Assembly (NCBI RefSeq): GCF_013155385.1
Contig: NZ_JABJUQ010000007.1
Coordinates: forward strand, 3,628,501 to 3,692,500
Length of the DNA stretch: 64,000 nt
Origin: Bacillus sp. WMMC1349
Lineage (GTDB): Bacteria > Bacillota > Bacilli > Bacillales > Bacillaceae
Reading direction: 5' to 3'
Part shown: positions 36,361-45,523 of the stretch, one piece after another
Position numbering within the stretch: the stretch's first letter is position 1
Layout of the letters: each line of letters starts with the position of its first letter
Notes under the pieces: generated by a model
What the model saw: the letters and a program-made list of their open reading frames with translations, nothing else
Told to the model about the DNA's origin: nothing
Databases searched by the model: none
Made by a program: the position numbers and the translations under genes

Positions 36361-36814
36361 TCCGTCATCACCGATAATAATGTTACGCTAGTTTATCTCC
36401 TTAATATTGGTAAAAATAATGATGAATAATATAACTATAATTTAATTTTATCGTGATTAGCAACCACTACTGATGAAAAGCTTAATGTCTACAATCACTT
36501 TGATTTTTTCTATATCAGATGTATTACGTATGTGGAAGCAAGACTTTATGGTTAAAACCATGTTTATCTAAAAAATTCTGAGAGTATGTATTACAATTTA
36601 CTTTAACTTTTATATTATTAGACTTTCTCTAATTGTAACAACCCTTAGGAGTTGTTAGATTTGGTCCTTAGTCTTACATTTTCAAACACTTTATTTTCAA
36701 AAAAAGATAAAAAATTGAAAAAATAATTGAAATAGGAGTTTATACATGTTACGATTTAATTGTCAGTTAATTCAAATCTTTCAGATTTTACTAGGCGAAA
36801 GTGAGGTGATAATT
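36361..36814 (+). other. AT-rich leader of the RiPP-like cluster
   Basis: About 450 bases, strongly AT-rich compared with the core genome. An in-frame ATG at 36746 (AGGAG 7 bases upstream) could give a 48-residue longer form of the peptide, but the internal site at 36815 is better. No clear -35/-10 pair was found; TTGAAA occurs at 36715 and 36728. A weak hairpin is at 36636. Confidence 0.45.
36636..36657 (+). terminator. Small hairpin in the leader, possible attenuator
   Basis: TAACAAC and GTTGTTA pair over 7 bp around CCTTAGGA; the T-tract after it is weak (GATTTGG). Confidence 0.35.
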
Positions 36815-36892
36815 ATGAGCTTTGAGGAATATAGCATTGAAACATCAAATGGTCAATTAAATGGCGATGTTATTATTAGTGGGTGGAAATAA
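36815..36892 (+). CDS. Candidate RiPP precursor peptide, 25 residues
   Basis: This tiny gene begins MSFEEYSIE and ends DVIISGWK, with a polar TSNGQLNG middle. The ribosome site GAGGTGAT is an eight-base match to the 16S tail at ideal spacing, far better than chance. It lies 85 bp upstream of an E1-like enzyme, separated by a strong hairpin that could let the peptide be made in excess, as in other RiPP operons. The acidic N-terminal half would be the leader and the C-terminal part the core, or an internal EE pair could be modified as in pantocin. It does not end in Asn, so classic microcin C chemistry is unlikely. Confidence 0.6.
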   Translation: MSFEEYSIETSNGQLNGDVIISGWK

Positions 36893-36930
36893 TGATTTTA
36901 AATAGGTTTGATAGACTGACAATCATAAAT

Positions 36931-36961
36931 CAGAAGTCATACATTTTTTGTATGGCTTCTG
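36931..36961 (+). other. Intercistronic hairpin between precursor and enzyme genes
   Basis: CAGAAGTCATACA and TGTATGGCTTCTG form a 13-bp stem (one G-U) with a five-T loop. No T-tract follows, so it would slow or process the transcript, or protect the upstream part. Confidence 0.75.
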
Positions 36962-36977
36962 CATAAGGAGAAGAGTC

Positions 36978-38012
36978 ATGAAATACTATCTGAAAAAAGG
37001 CATGTATTGGGCAAAGAAGGACCATGAGATATTTGTTTATTATACTAATAACTATCTACGGAAAGGGATTCGATCTTCTGATAATGACAAGTTGTTTAAT
37101 CTTTTGAAAATATTGTCAAACCCAAAAACATATGAAGAACTTACTCGCCTTTCACCATTTAATACACAAAAAGATTTAGATGATACTTTGTCTTACCTAT
37201 CCTCTAAAGGTTATATTTCCACAAAAGAAATAGAATTTGATCAAATTGAAAACAGAATTCGCAGTTTTGTAGATTGTATTCCTCATGTTTCTTATAATGA
37301 CTATCGGGCAAAGATGACAGAAAAGCATGTGTGTATAATTGGAACGGGAACGGTCGGTAGCTATTTACCTGAGACTTTAATAAAACTAGGGGTAAATAGA
37401 TTTACTTTAATTGATCCAGATATCGTGGAAGAAGGGAATTTATTCGCTCAAAATTATACATGTTCAGATATAGGCAAGTATAAAGTCAATGTCCTAAAAG
37501 ACAGATATGAGAAGCATTTTAATACTTGTGAAATGACTTCTATCGTTCATTCCTTAACAGACTACAAAGACCTTAGAGAATTAGTTGATCTTAAAGAAAT
37601 CGATTATCTAGTTTTAGGAGCAGACAGTGCAACACTAATCATTGATATTTTAGAAAAAATATTCTTGGACTTTCCTCACATTAAAATCTTGATTAGTGGT
37701 TATGCAGTATTTCAACAGCATTGTTGTTTAATTGATAAAGAAACATATCTTTCACTTTTAAATAGTAGTAAAAAAATCCTTAGTACTCTAAATGACCTTG
37801 ATGAAGTTATTGTTGAAAATACCGGTACTATTTTTGACTCATTATTTTCTGCCATGTCTATGGCAAAATTAATATTTGACAATCTATTAGGAATGAATCA
37901 ATCAGATCTTGCCAGAGCTGACTTTTTTAAAAATGACTATTTTATAGGAGATAGCACAGAGTACAAGATTTATGAACAAAATAAAAAACTCCAACAATTA
38001 GGTGAATCATAA
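36978..38012 (+). CDS. E1/ThiF-like adenylating enzyme with N-terminal peptide-binding-like domain
   Basis: This 344-residue protein has two parts. Residues 1-88 (KYYLKKGMYWAKKDHEIFVY, later LDDTLSYLSSKGYIS) look like a winged-helix RiPP recognition element. From about residue 105 there is an E1 Rossmann fold with CIIGTGTVGSYLPETLIKLG and LIDPDIVEEGNLFAQ. The second motif normally reads NLxRQ; here the arginine is Ala. The paired CxxC zinc site of ThiF and MccB is absent. E1 enzymes activate a carboxyl group with ATP; in pantocin and microcin C they act on a peptide. The start at 36978 follows AAGGAG; the longer frame begins inside the hairpin. Codon use is AT-rich, suggesting transfer. Confidence 0.8.
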   Translation: MKYYLKKGMYWAKKDHEIFVYYTNNYLRKGIRSSDNDKLFNLLKILSNPKTYEELTRLSPFNTQKDLDDTLSYLSSKGYISTKEIEFDQIENRIRSFVDCIPHVSYNDYRAKMTEKHVCIIGTGTVGSYLPETLIKLGVNRFTLIDPDIVEEGNLFAQNYTCSDIGKYKVNVLKDRYEKHFNTCEMTSIVHSLTDYKDLRELVDLKEIDYLVLGADSATLIIDILEKIFLDFPHIKILISGYAVFQQHCCLIDKETYLSLLNSSKKILSTLNDLDEVIVENTGTIFDSLFSAMSMAKLIFDNLLGMNQSDLARADFFKNDYFIGDSTEYKIYEQNKKLQQLGES

Positions 38013-39260
38013 ATGATAGGTTTATTTAAAAAAAGAAACTTTTTTTTGTTATTCAGTGGAAGGCTGATTACAAATTTAGGAGACAGTATTTATGGTGTAG
38101 CAGCGATGTGGTTAGTTTTTCATCTAACAGGAAGTTCCTTTTATACTGGATTAGCCGGAACTTTAATTATGTTGCCAGGAATTTTTGAGTTTTTAGCTGG
38201 ACCTCTTGTAGATAGACTGCATTTAAAATCAATCCTGGTGTCCACCCAATTGATACAAGCGGTTGCTATTGCTATCATTCCGGTGTCTTACTTTCTCGGT
38301 TTTTTAAATGTTTGGCTAGTTATTGCCGTTATGCTGATCGCGACCATTACTGAACAAATCGTTTATCCAGCACAGCAAGCAGCTTTACCGAAACTATTAA
38401 AAAAAGACGAACTTGTTGCTGGCAACTCTTTCATGACGTTTGCTTATCAAGGTACAGATATTGTTTTAGTCGGATTATCTGGACTCTTAATTGTAAACAT
38501 AGGAGTCATCAATATCTATCTTATCGATGTTTTAACATTTGTTCTAGCTTCACTAATCTTTGGTCTAATAAAACTTCCTCACGCTCATTCAAATCTTTCT
38601 TCATTGGCAGAAAGAGAGAAATCCTATTTAAGGGAATTAAAAGAAGGAACGGATTTCATTGTAAACTCAATTATTCTTAAAATGTTGATTCCACTATCTA
38701 TTATTAATTTTATATTTGGTATGATCACAGCGATTATGCCAGAGTTTTCAAGTCGGATCGGTGGAGAAGCTTTTTACGGTTACTTTCTTTGTTTTATGTC
38801 AGTTTCTTTATTATTGGGCGCACTTTTAGCTCAATTTTTCAGTAAATTCCCTTTAGGATATACGACGATTATATGTTTTATGTTGTCTGCTTTCTTTTGG
38901 TTTAACTCATACTTATCAAGCAGTCCGCTGGTTACTTTAATAAGTTTTGGAATTGCTTTTATACCGATTGGGATTCATAATGTGACTTTAAATACAATCA
39001 TTCAAACCTTAGTGAGTGAGGAAATGACCGGCAGAGTATTTGCTATAGTAGGTTCTTTGTCCGCATTGTTTTTACCAATTGGTTCTCTATTAGGCGGTTA
39101 TTTATCAACTTTTATCGATATTAGATATATTTATGGATTAGGGAGCTTGGCTATTCTTTTTATTTCCATTTACTGGTTTGTAACTCCGAAGTTAAGAACA
39201 TTGCCAGCTCCCGCTCATGTTACTGAAGAACCCCCTGCAAAAGAGCATCATTTTAACTAA
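38013..39260 (+). CDS. MFS exporter, DHA3-like, of the RiPP-like cluster
   Basis: This 415-residue protein has about 12 membrane segments. It starts FFLLFSGRLITNLGDSIYGV and has the loop motif FEFLAGPLVDRLHLKSIL typical of DHA3-type drug and siderophore exporters (MefA, EntS). Its ATG follows the enzyme stop codon directly (TAAATG) with AGGTGAA upstream, so it is translationally linked. The likely role is to export, and give self-protection against, the modified peptide. It ends 3 bp from the convergent yxeI. Confidence 0.85.
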   Translation: MIGLFKKRNFFLLFSGRLITNLGDSIYGVAAMWLVFHLTGSSFYTGLAGTLIMLPGIFEFLAGPLVDRLHLKSILVSTQLIQAVAIAIIPVSYFLGFLNVWLVIAVMLIATITEQIVYPAQQAALPKLLKKDELVAGNSFMTFAYQGTDIVLVGLSGLLIVNIGVINIYLIDVLTFVLASLIFGLIKLPHAHSNLSSLAEREKSYLRELKEGTDFIVNSIILKMLIPLSIINFIFGMITAIMPEFSSRIGGEAFYGYFLCFMSVSLLLGALLAQFFSKFPLGYTTIICFMLSAFFWFNSYLSSSPLVTLISFGIAFIPIGIHNVTLNTIIQTLVSEEMTGRVFAIVGSLSALFLPIGSLLGGYLSTFIDIRYIYGLGSLAILFISIYWFVTPKLRTLPAPAHVTEEPPAKEHHFN

Positions 39261-39263
39261 GTT

Positions 39264-40250
39264 TTAGCTCAGAGAATGAACTGCCTCTTCATGTCTAGCA
39301 GAAAACAACTTAATTTCAGATGCATCTAGATCCTCATCATATAAACACACTTTCTGAATTTGCCGATTTTGATAAAGATGATAGTAATAGCTGCACGTTT
39401 CATTGCACATCGCCGCTGTATATTGTGTATAATCATCTTCACCTTGGTCAGTGATCACAATGCCTTTTGGTATATTCATATTTGCGAGAATATGAAAAGC
39501 AGCCGATACTCCGTTTCGTTCACCGGAAACCGGTTTGATATGTTCCTTTAAATAGGTAGTCCTGACAAAACGGGAGGGTGGTGTAAAATCTCCTGGCAGC
39601 CCAGCGGACCCTGAACCTTGGCCAAATGCTGACAACTTCAGTTCCCCCAAGGTTTTCGTATGATGCTGTTCTGGACGAAGACCTATATAATTTCTTAAGT
39701 TGGTCAAATGCCATGGAAACTCTGGACTATTGGTCAACACACCAACAGGATTATCATAAATTTGAATGCCGGCTGCTGTTGGCTCAATCACTATGCTCTG
39801 ACCTGTACGATCTGACAATATCCAATGTAAAGGTGTTAATGTTTTAAGCAGTTCGACCTCTTTCTCAACAATGCTAATAGAATCAACTGCTTTTTTTACA
39901 TCCTTGATATCACAACACATTGACAGTGCCCATGTGACAAACTCGTGTGGAGCGATATGATCATGATGCTCCTTCAATGTTTTTTCATAGACAGCATAAC
40001 CCGGGAAATAAAGTGCAGCACAAGCCAACCCTTTTTCATTCACACCATCTGCAAACAAAGTATTTTGAAGCTTTCTTCCCATGCCAATAAAGGCATAGGA
40101 AGATTCATGTACTTTGCCATCTACCTCACTCTCCCATTGATAATGCCTTGGTTGCAAAAGGACTTGCCCATTAAGCTGAAAAGAAAAGTCCATCGTTCTT
40201 GCCAAAAGATGTTCCTCACTAGCAGTTGTCAATGTCATACTTGTACACAT
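39264..40250 (-). CDS. yxeI: Penicillin V acylase-like Ntn hydrolase (choloylglycine hydrolase family)
   Basis: This 328-residue protein has the N-terminal nucleophile Cys2 exposed after Met removal (MCTSMTLTT), Arg18 and Asp21 ([10 protein letters not shown]), and the conserved Asn in VLTNSPEF. The family cleaves linear amides such as penicillin V, bile salts or acyl-homoserine lactones. Length equals B. subtilis YxeI. No signal peptide, so cytoplasmic. The ATG follows AAGGGATGAAG. Confidence 0.9.
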   Translation of the reverse strand: MCTSMTLTTASEEHLLARTMDFSFQLNGQVLLQPRHYQWESEVDGKVHESSYAFIGMGRKLQNTLFADGVNEKGLACAALYFPGYAVYEKTLKEHHDHIAPHEFVTWALSMCCDIKDVKKAVDSISIVEKEVELLKTLTPLHWILSDRTGQSIVIEPTAAGIQIYDNPVGVLTNSPEFPWHLTNLRNYIGLRPEQHHTKTLGELKLSAFGQGSGSAGLPGDFTPPSRFVRTTYLKEHIKPVSGERNGVSAAFHILANMNIPKGIVITDQGEDDYTQYTAAMCNETCSYYYHLYQNRQIQKVCLYDEDLDASEIKLFSARHEEAVHSLS

Positions 40251-40337
40251 TGCGCTTCATCCCTTTTCGCATAATATTAATATTTCACTTAGTTAACTAA
40301 TCGGTTTTTATTTTAGCAAAAATGGGCTGAATAAGCC

Positions 40338-40365
40338 AAAAAAAAGCCTCATATAACATGAGGCC
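40338..40365 (-). terminator. Terminator of abnB
   Basis: On the minus strand GCCTCAT / ATGAGGC with loop GTTAT is followed by eight T residues. Confidence 0.9.
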
Positions 40366-40378
40366 ATTTTAAAAGGAG

Positions 40379-41788
40379 TTATTTTTTACTTCCCCAAACT
40401 GCATCACCCTCGTGCGACAAACCGCTGAATGTCATGACTTCCCGTTCAGAACCCGAATCCCATTGTTGCAAAAATACACCATCATATCTTTTTCCGTGTA
40501 TATCCAATTCCACAGTGTTACTTCCGGTTATTTTCCATCTCCCGGTTAGCGATCCGGATATTTTCCCATTTTGATTCAAAGTGATGTCAACTTGTTTTTT
40601 AATCTGGGCTGAAATGTCTTTCCCATGTTGAATTAGTTTATACTCACCAACCACATTTTGCTTGTTCACTTTTTTCAGCGACTCTCCCGCATAGCGGTGA
40701 GGTGCGACGACAGGCCAGCCTTTTTTGTTCATCATCATCTGATGTACACGGACTTGATGTTCCTCACCTCTTCCCGGAAAGCGAGTATGGAAAATTAAAT
40801 AGGACTTCCCGCTTTTCTCATCATAATAAGCAGAGTTATGACCTGGGGAGACATAACCATAATCAGTACCATTCTTGTTTTTAAATGAGAAATTCCCCAT
40901 CAGCTTGACGCCGTAAGGTTCAATGGAGCGGTCATCAAAAACGGTGCCTGGTTTACCATGGACATTCACCATTTCATGACCTTTCGCATCATAATATGGC
41001 CCATCAGGGTTTTTAGAGCGAACGACACGGATGTTGTAGCCACCGACAGCATCAAGACCGCCAAATGACATGAACATGTAATAATAATGAGTTTTTGGAT
41101 GATAAAGAATGTATGCGCCTTCAATGCGACTGTGGTTACCACCAATCAGTTTTTTTCCATATCCCTGATTCGGCAGCGGAAAACCTGTTTTCGGATCCAT
41201 CTTTAAAATAAATATTCCTCCTGAATAAGATCCATACACCATCCACAGTTTTCCCTTCTTATCATAGAATGTGTGCGGATCAACGGCATTCGGATGTTTT
41301 GTTGCATCATACTTCGTCCCGTCTTGGCTAAGCCCGTCCATTCCTGATTTTAAAAAGATCCCTTTATTTCGATACGGCCCTTCGACGTTGTCTGAGACAG
41401 CAATACCGAGGGCTGATTTTGGAGAATCCCCGCGGCAAGCGTTGTAATACATATAAAACTTACCGTCTTCTAGCTGTCTGACATCTGCAGCCCATAGTGT
41501 CTTCGTTTCCGCCCATGTAAAAGTTTCTTTTAATTCATGATATACATTCCGAATGAGAGGGTTGTTCTGATTAACACTAGATGAAATTTGTTTCCACTTC
41601 ATCAAATCAGTTGATTTTGCTGACGCCAAATGAGAGCCAAACACATAGTAAGTATGATTTACTTTAATCACTGATGGATCATGAACACTTACTTCGTGAA
41701 AGTCAGGTTTTTGGATTTGTGCAAATACTGAGCTGGGCAATAAACAAATCGTGAAAATGACAAATAATTTTAGTAGGTGCTTTTTCAT
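40379..41788 (-). CDS. abnB: Secreted endo-1,5-alpha-L-arabinanase, GH43
   Basis: Cuts the backbone of pectin arabinan outside the cell. The 469-residue protein has a signal peptide (LLKLFVIFTICLLPSSVFA) and a GH43 five-blade propeller with VHDPSVIKVNHTYYVFGS (catalytic base Asp), AVDPHTFYDKKGKLWMVYGS and HSRIEGAYILYHP (catalytic acid Glu), then a C-terminal beta domain. Length matches B. subtilis AbnB (YxiA). The ATG at 41788 follows GAGGAGAAC. A cre-like site upstream fits sugar repression. Confidence 0.93.
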   Translation of the reverse strand: MKKHLLKLFVIFTICLLPSSVFAQIQKPDFHEVSVHDPSVIKVNHTYYVFGSHLASAKSTDLMKWKQISSSVNQNNPLIRNVYHELKETFTWAETKTLWAADVRQLEDGKFYMYYNACRGDSPKSALGIAVSDNVEGPYRNKGIFLKSGMDGLSQDGTKYDATKHPNAVDPHTFYDKKGKLWMVYGSYSGGIFILKMDPKTGFPLPNQGYGKKLIGGNHSRIEGAYILYHPKTHYYYMFMSFGGLDAVGGYNIRVVRSKNPDGPYYDAKGHEMVNVHGKPGTVFDDRSIEPYGVKLMGNFSFKNKNGTDYGYVSPGHNSAYYDEKSGKSYLIFHTRFPGRGEEHQVRVHQMMMNKKGWPVVAPHRYAGESLKKVNKQNVVGEYKLIQHGKDISAQIKKQVDITLNQNGKISGSLTGRWKITGSNTVELDIHGKRYDGVFLQQWDSGSEREVMTFSGLSHEGDAVWGSKK

Positions 41789-41811
41789 ATTAAATTGTTC
41801 TCCTCTCGCAA

Positions 41812-41825
41812 ATAAAACGCTTTCA
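41812..41825. promoter_or_regulatory. cre-like site of abnB
   Basis: On the minus strand TGAAAGCGTTTTAT keeps the cre core and left half but misses the final CA. It lies about 25 bp upstream of the abnB start codon. Confidence 0.55.
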
Positions 41826-42097
41826 TTTTTTATTTCTAACAAAACTTTTTAACACCGCAATTCATTGAGTAAGCGTCAGCTATCCTCCTTTTTGAAAATT
41901 TTTAGAAAATACAAAGTGATTATACTGTAGTGAAGATCCTTTTTAAAAGAGGCTGAGGTCATAACGATTTTATGAATCAATGGAACTTGATCATATAAAG
42001 TAGAAATAAATGAAGAAACCTTCGCAGATCATCTCTTTGTGAAGTCGGTCACTACTGACTGCCCATTATTTTATATCATCATGACACCATTCAAATT

Positions 42098-42135
42098 CAA
42101 AAAAGCGGCACACACCCGAGCGAGTGTGTGCCGCT
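42098..42135 (-). terminator. Terminator of the deoxyribonucleoside operon
   Basis: A 12-bp stem AGCGGCACACAC / GTGTGTGCCGCT is followed on the minus strand by a T-run, just after the pdp stop. The remaining gap up to abnB (41843-42097) shows nothing else. Confidence 0.9.
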
Positions 42136-42141
42136 AGTCGC

Positions 42142-43443
42142 TTACTCCGTAATGACTGTATGCACAAGCTGTGGCGCCTCTGCTTTTTCAGTCACTCGGA
42201 TATTGTCATAAACCTTTGTGATGACCTCGTCAACATGTTCGCGGTTGGTATAAAGTGTGACGAGTGGTTCACCTTTTTCAACCGCATCGCCAACTTTTTT
42301 GCGAAGCATGATGCCGACAGCGAGGTCGATCTCATCTTCTTTTGTCGCACGGCCTGCACCTAATAGCATAGCAGCGACACCGATTTGGTCGGCAACGATT
42401 TCACCTATGACACCAGCTTCTTTCGCTGGAACATCGATTTTGTATGTTGCCTGTGGTAATTTTGTTGGGTCATCAACAATTGAACTGTCGCCGCCTTGGT
42501 TTTGCAAAAAGTCTTTGAATTTTTGCAGTGCTTTACCATTTTTCATCACTTCAAGTAATTTTTCCCGTGCCTCATCAAGCGTGGCTGCTTTTTTTGCGAG
42601 GACAACCATTTGACTGCCTAATGTTAAGACGAGTTCATGTAAGTCTGCCGGTCCCTCTCCTTTTAACGTGTCGATCGCCTCTTTCACTTCTAGAGCATTT
42701 CCAATGGCATACCCCAATGGTTGAGACATATCTGAGATGACAGCCATTGTTTGACGACCAACATTATTGCCGATACGAACCATTGCTTTCGCAAGATTGA
42801 CCGCATCTTCATCTGTTTTCATGAAAGCACCAGCACCCGTTTTTACATCAAGAACGATGGCGTCCGCGCCAGCGGCAATCTTTTTACTCATAATTGAACT
42901 TGCGATCAGCGGAATTGAATTGACCGTTCCTGTTACATCGCGAAGTGCGTACAATTTTTTATCAGCCGGTGTCAAATTACCGCTTTGACCGATAACGGCC
43001 ACTTTGTCACGGTTTACAATGTCAACGAATTCGGATTTAGAAAGTTCCACGTGAAACCCTTCGATCGCTTCCAGTTTATCAATCGTTCCTCCTGTATGTC
43101 CGAGTCCCCGCCCTGACATTTTGGCAACTGGTACATCGAGCGCTGCGACAAGTGGTGCCAGTACAAGTGTTGTTGTGTCGCCAACACCTCCTGTTGAATG
43201 TTTGTCCACTTTGATGCCTTCAATGGCAGATAGGTCAATTGTTTCTCCAGAATTCACCATTGCCATCGTTAAGTCTGCACGTTCTCTGTCTGTCATGTCT
43301 TGAAAATAAATTGCCATTGCCAAGGCACTTGCTTGGTAATCAGGAATGCTTCCTTCTGTATAGCCTTTGATGAAAAATTGAATCTCTTCAGTCGTCAATT
43401 CTTTTCCATTTTGTTTTTTTACAATGATATCAACCATTCTCAT
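42142..43443 (-). CDS. pdp: Pyrimidine-nucleoside phosphorylase
   Basis: Splits uridine, thymidine and deoxyuridine into base and (deoxy)ribose 1-phosphate. The 433-residue protein has the family signature [16 protein letters not shown], the phosphate site [17 protein letters not shown] and [10 protein letters not shown]. It is almost residue for residue as I remember B. subtilis Pdp. AGGTGAT precedes the ATG. It is the last gene of dra-nupC-pdp. Confidence 0.97.
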   Translation of the reverse strand: MRMVDIIVKKQNGKELTTEEIQFFIKGYTEGSIPDYQASALAMAIYFQDMTDRERADLTMAMVNSGETIDLSAIEGIKVDKHSTGGVGDTTTLVLAPLVAALDVPVAKMSGRGLGHTGGTIDKLEAIEGFHVELSKSEFVDIVNRDKVAVIGQSGNLTPADKKLYALRDVTGTVNSIPLIASSIMSKKIAAGADAIVLDVKTGAGAFMKTDEDAVNLAKAMVRIGNNVGRQTMAVISDMSQPLGYAIGNALEVKEAIDTLKGEGPADLHELVLTLGSQMVVLAKKAATLDEAREKLLEVMKNGKALQKFKDFLQNQGGDSSIVDDPTKLPQATYKIDVPAKEAGVIGEIVADQIGVAAMLLGAGRATKEDEIDLAVGIMLRKKVGDAVEKGEPLVTLYTNREHVDEVITKVYDNIRVTEKAEAPQLVHTVITE

Positions 43444-43469
43444 TTTGTCATCACCTATCCTTTTTTAGT

Positions 43470-44651
43470 TTAATAAATCAGGCCAACAACTGTCGCAGTC
43501 AAAAAGCTGACTAATGTTGCACCGTATAATAATTTTAGTCCAAAACGAGCCACGACATTTCCTTGCTTCTCATTAAGACCTTTGACAGCACCAGCAATAA
43601 TACCGATCGATGAAAAATTTGCAAAAGAAACAAGAAAGACTGAGACAATCGCTTCTGTGCGACCGCTGAAACCGAAACTGCCTTGGGCAAGCGTGTTCAT
43701 CGCAACAAATTCATTTGATACCATTTTAGTCGCCATAATACTTCCTGCATTCACTGCTTCATGCCAAGGGATACCCATTAACACAGCAAACGGTGCAAAT
43801 ATATAACCTAATAGTTCTTGGAAAGAAATTCCCAACGCTGCACTAAAAATACCGTTAATCATGGCAATAATTGCAACAAACCCGATAAGCATTGCGGCAA
43901 CAACAACCGCTACTTTAAACCCATCCATAATGTATTCGCCTAGCATTTCAAAGAACGATTGTTTTTCACCTTCCTGCACTTCCACCATATCATGTTCTTT
44001 GTCTACTTCATAAGGATTGATAATTGAAGCAATAATAAATCCACCGAATAAGTTTAAGACAATTGCTGTGACGACATACTCTGGTTTAAGCATTGTCATG
44101 TAGGCTCCAACAATTGACATCGAGACGGTTGACATAGCTGACGCGCATAGAGTGTAAAGTCTTTGTTTAGGAAGTAAACCTAATTGTTTTTTTAACGAAA
44201 TGAATACTTCGGACTGCCCTAAAATAGCTGAGGCAACCGCATTGTATGATTCCAGTTTTCCCATTCCATTTACTTTACTAAGTACGATACCAATATACTT
44301 TATGATAAGAGGCAGTATCTTCCAATACTGAAGTATGCCAATTAGGGCTGAAATAAACACGATTGGCAGAAGAACACTAATAAAGAATGTGGACTCTTTC
44401 ACATTCACCAACCCGCCAAAAACGAAGTTAACACCTTCTCCCGCATATTGCAGTAAATAGCCAAAACCTTGAGCAAACCCTTTAATAAGATAATTCCCGA
44501 CTTCTGTATTCAATAAGATATAACCAAGGATAAATTGTAGAACAATCATTACGATAACCGGACGATATTTTACTCTCTTTTTTCCGCTACTTACGATCCA
44601 TGCAAGCCCTAAAACTACAACCAAACCAATGAGCCCAATGAGATACTTCAT
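43470..44651 (-). CDS. nupC: Nucleoside:H+ symporter NupC
   Basis: Takes up pyrimidine nucleosides. The 393-residue concentrative transporter has about 10 membrane segments, with [11 protein letters not shown], a nucleoside-binding [14 protein letters not shown] and the C-terminal [26 protein letters not shown] precedes the ATG. A near-perfect cre lies between dra and this gene. Confidence 0.95.
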   Translation of the reverse strand: MKYLIGLIGLVVVLGLAWIVSSGKKRVKYRPVIVMIVLQFILGYILLNTEVGNYLIKGFAQGFGYLLQYAGEGVNFVFGGLVNVKESTFFISVLLPIVFISALIGILQYWKILPLIIKYIGIVLSKVNGMGKLESYNAVASAILGQSEVFISLKKQLGLLPKQRLYTLCASAMSTVSMSIVGAYMTMLKPEYVVTAIVLNLFGGFIIASIINPYEVDKEHDMVEVQEGEKQSFFEMLGEYIMDGFKVAVVVAAMLIGFVAIIAMINGIFSAALGISFQELLGYIFAPFAVLMGIPWHEAVNAGSIMATKMVSNEFVAMNTLAQGSFGFSGRTEAIVSVFLVSFANFSSIGIIAGAVKGLNEKQGNVVARFGLKLLYGATLVSFLTATVVGLIY

Positions 44652-44673
44652 ATTTTTGTCCCCCTGGAAATGA

Positions 44674-44687
44674 TGTATTCGCTTTCA
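44674..44687. promoter_or_regulatory. cre-like site inside the operon, upstream of nupC
   Basis: On the minus strand TGAAAGCGAATACA has one mismatch to the cre consensus. It lies in the 70-bp gap between dra and nupC, just ahead of the nupC ribosome site. Its place after the first gene would fit a roadblock type of CcpA control. Confidence 0.55.
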
Positions 44688-44724
44688 TTTTTTCATTCCA
44701 ATAGGGAAGCTTAAACTTCCCTGA

Positions 44725-45396
44725 TTAATATTGATCATCTGTTTTATTGTTTGTTCCACTTACAATAGAGACTCCTGCGCTTGCACCAATTCGGCTTGCC
44801 CCTGCTGAAATCATTTGTTCAACATCTGCTTTTGTTCGAATGCCTCCAGAAGCCTTTACACCAATCTCAGGACCGACTGTTTTTCTCATCAATGCGATGT
44901 CTTCAACGGTTGCACCACCTGTTGAGAACCCTGTTGATGTTTTGACAAAGTCCGCTCCTGCTGCTACAGCCAATCGGCATGCACGCTCTTTTTCTTCATC
45001 AGTCAACAAACATGTTTCAATAATGACTTTCACAAGTGCCTTTCCTGCGGCAGCCTCCACAACACTGCGAATATCCGCTTCAACGAAGTCATTATCACCA
45101 TCTTTTAATGCGGCAATATTGATGACCATGTCTACCTCTGTTGCACCTTTTTCAATGGCATCTTTTGTCTCAAATGCTTTTGTCTCAGATGTATTGGCAC
45201 CAAGCGGGAAACCAATCACTGTACAAACATCAACATTTGTCCCTGCCAATTCTTTGGCGGCAAATTCCACCCAAGTTGGATTTACACAGACTGAAGCAAA
45301 TTGATAAGTTTTTGCTTCTTCTATTAACTTCTGAATGTCTAGCTTTTGTGTATGCGGTTTCAGTGCTGTATGATCAATTTTGTTCGCAATCGTCAT
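44725..45396 (-). CDS. dra: Deoxyribose-phosphate aldolase
   Basis: Cleaves deoxyribose 5-phosphate to acetaldehyde and glyceraldehyde 3-phosphate. The 223-residue TIM barrel has [12 protein letters not shown] (Schiff-base lysine), [13 protein letters not shown] and [10 protein letters not shown]. The ATG at 45396 follows AAAGGAAGTG at about 9 bases; the longer frame runs into that site. First gene of the dra-nupC-pdp operon. Confidence 0.95.
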   Translation of the reverse strand: MTIANKIDHTALKPHTQKLDIQKLIEEAKTYQFASVCVNPTWVEFAAKELAGTNVDVCTVIGFPLGANTSETKAFETKDAIEKGATEVDMVINIAALKDGDNDFVEADIRSVVEAAAGKALVKVIIETCLLTDEEKERACRLAVAAGADFVKTSTGFSTGGATVEDIALMRKTVGPEIGVKASGGIRTKADVEQMISAGASRIGASAGVSIVSGTNNKTDDQY

Positions 45397-45445
45397 ATCC
45401 AAAAGCACTTCCTTTCTTTATTATAGTTTCAGCATAACTGATTAC

Positions 45446-45481
45446 TGAACAAATGTAAATTGTTATATGAAAATTTGTTCA
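45446..45481. promoter_or_regulatory. DeoR operator upstream of dra
   Basis: TGAACAAAT and ATTTGTTCA form a 9-bp inverted repeat with an 18-base spacer between deoR and dra. Position and form fit the operator of a SorC/DeoR-type tetramer released by deoxyribose 5-phosphate. Confidence 0.75.
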
Positions 45482-45523
45482 GAGGAAAGTAAAGTAAAAC
45501 CCAGGTCGGTTTCCTGGACGTTT

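Noticed and set aside
36815..36892. Reading the peptide gene as a microcin C (MccA) homologue
   Set aside because: MccA is seven residues with an obligatory C-terminal Asn; this peptide is 25 residues and ends in Lys.
36948..36977. Earlier start of the E1-like enzyme (10 extra codons)
   Set aside because: The start would lie inside the 3' arm of the hairpin, with no ribosome site; AAGGAG is placed for the ATG at 36978.
44747..45304. A 185-codon plus-strand frame antisense to dra
   Set aside because: Long open antisense frames are expected over well-biased genes; dra is certain and no promoter or ribosome site supports the antisense one.
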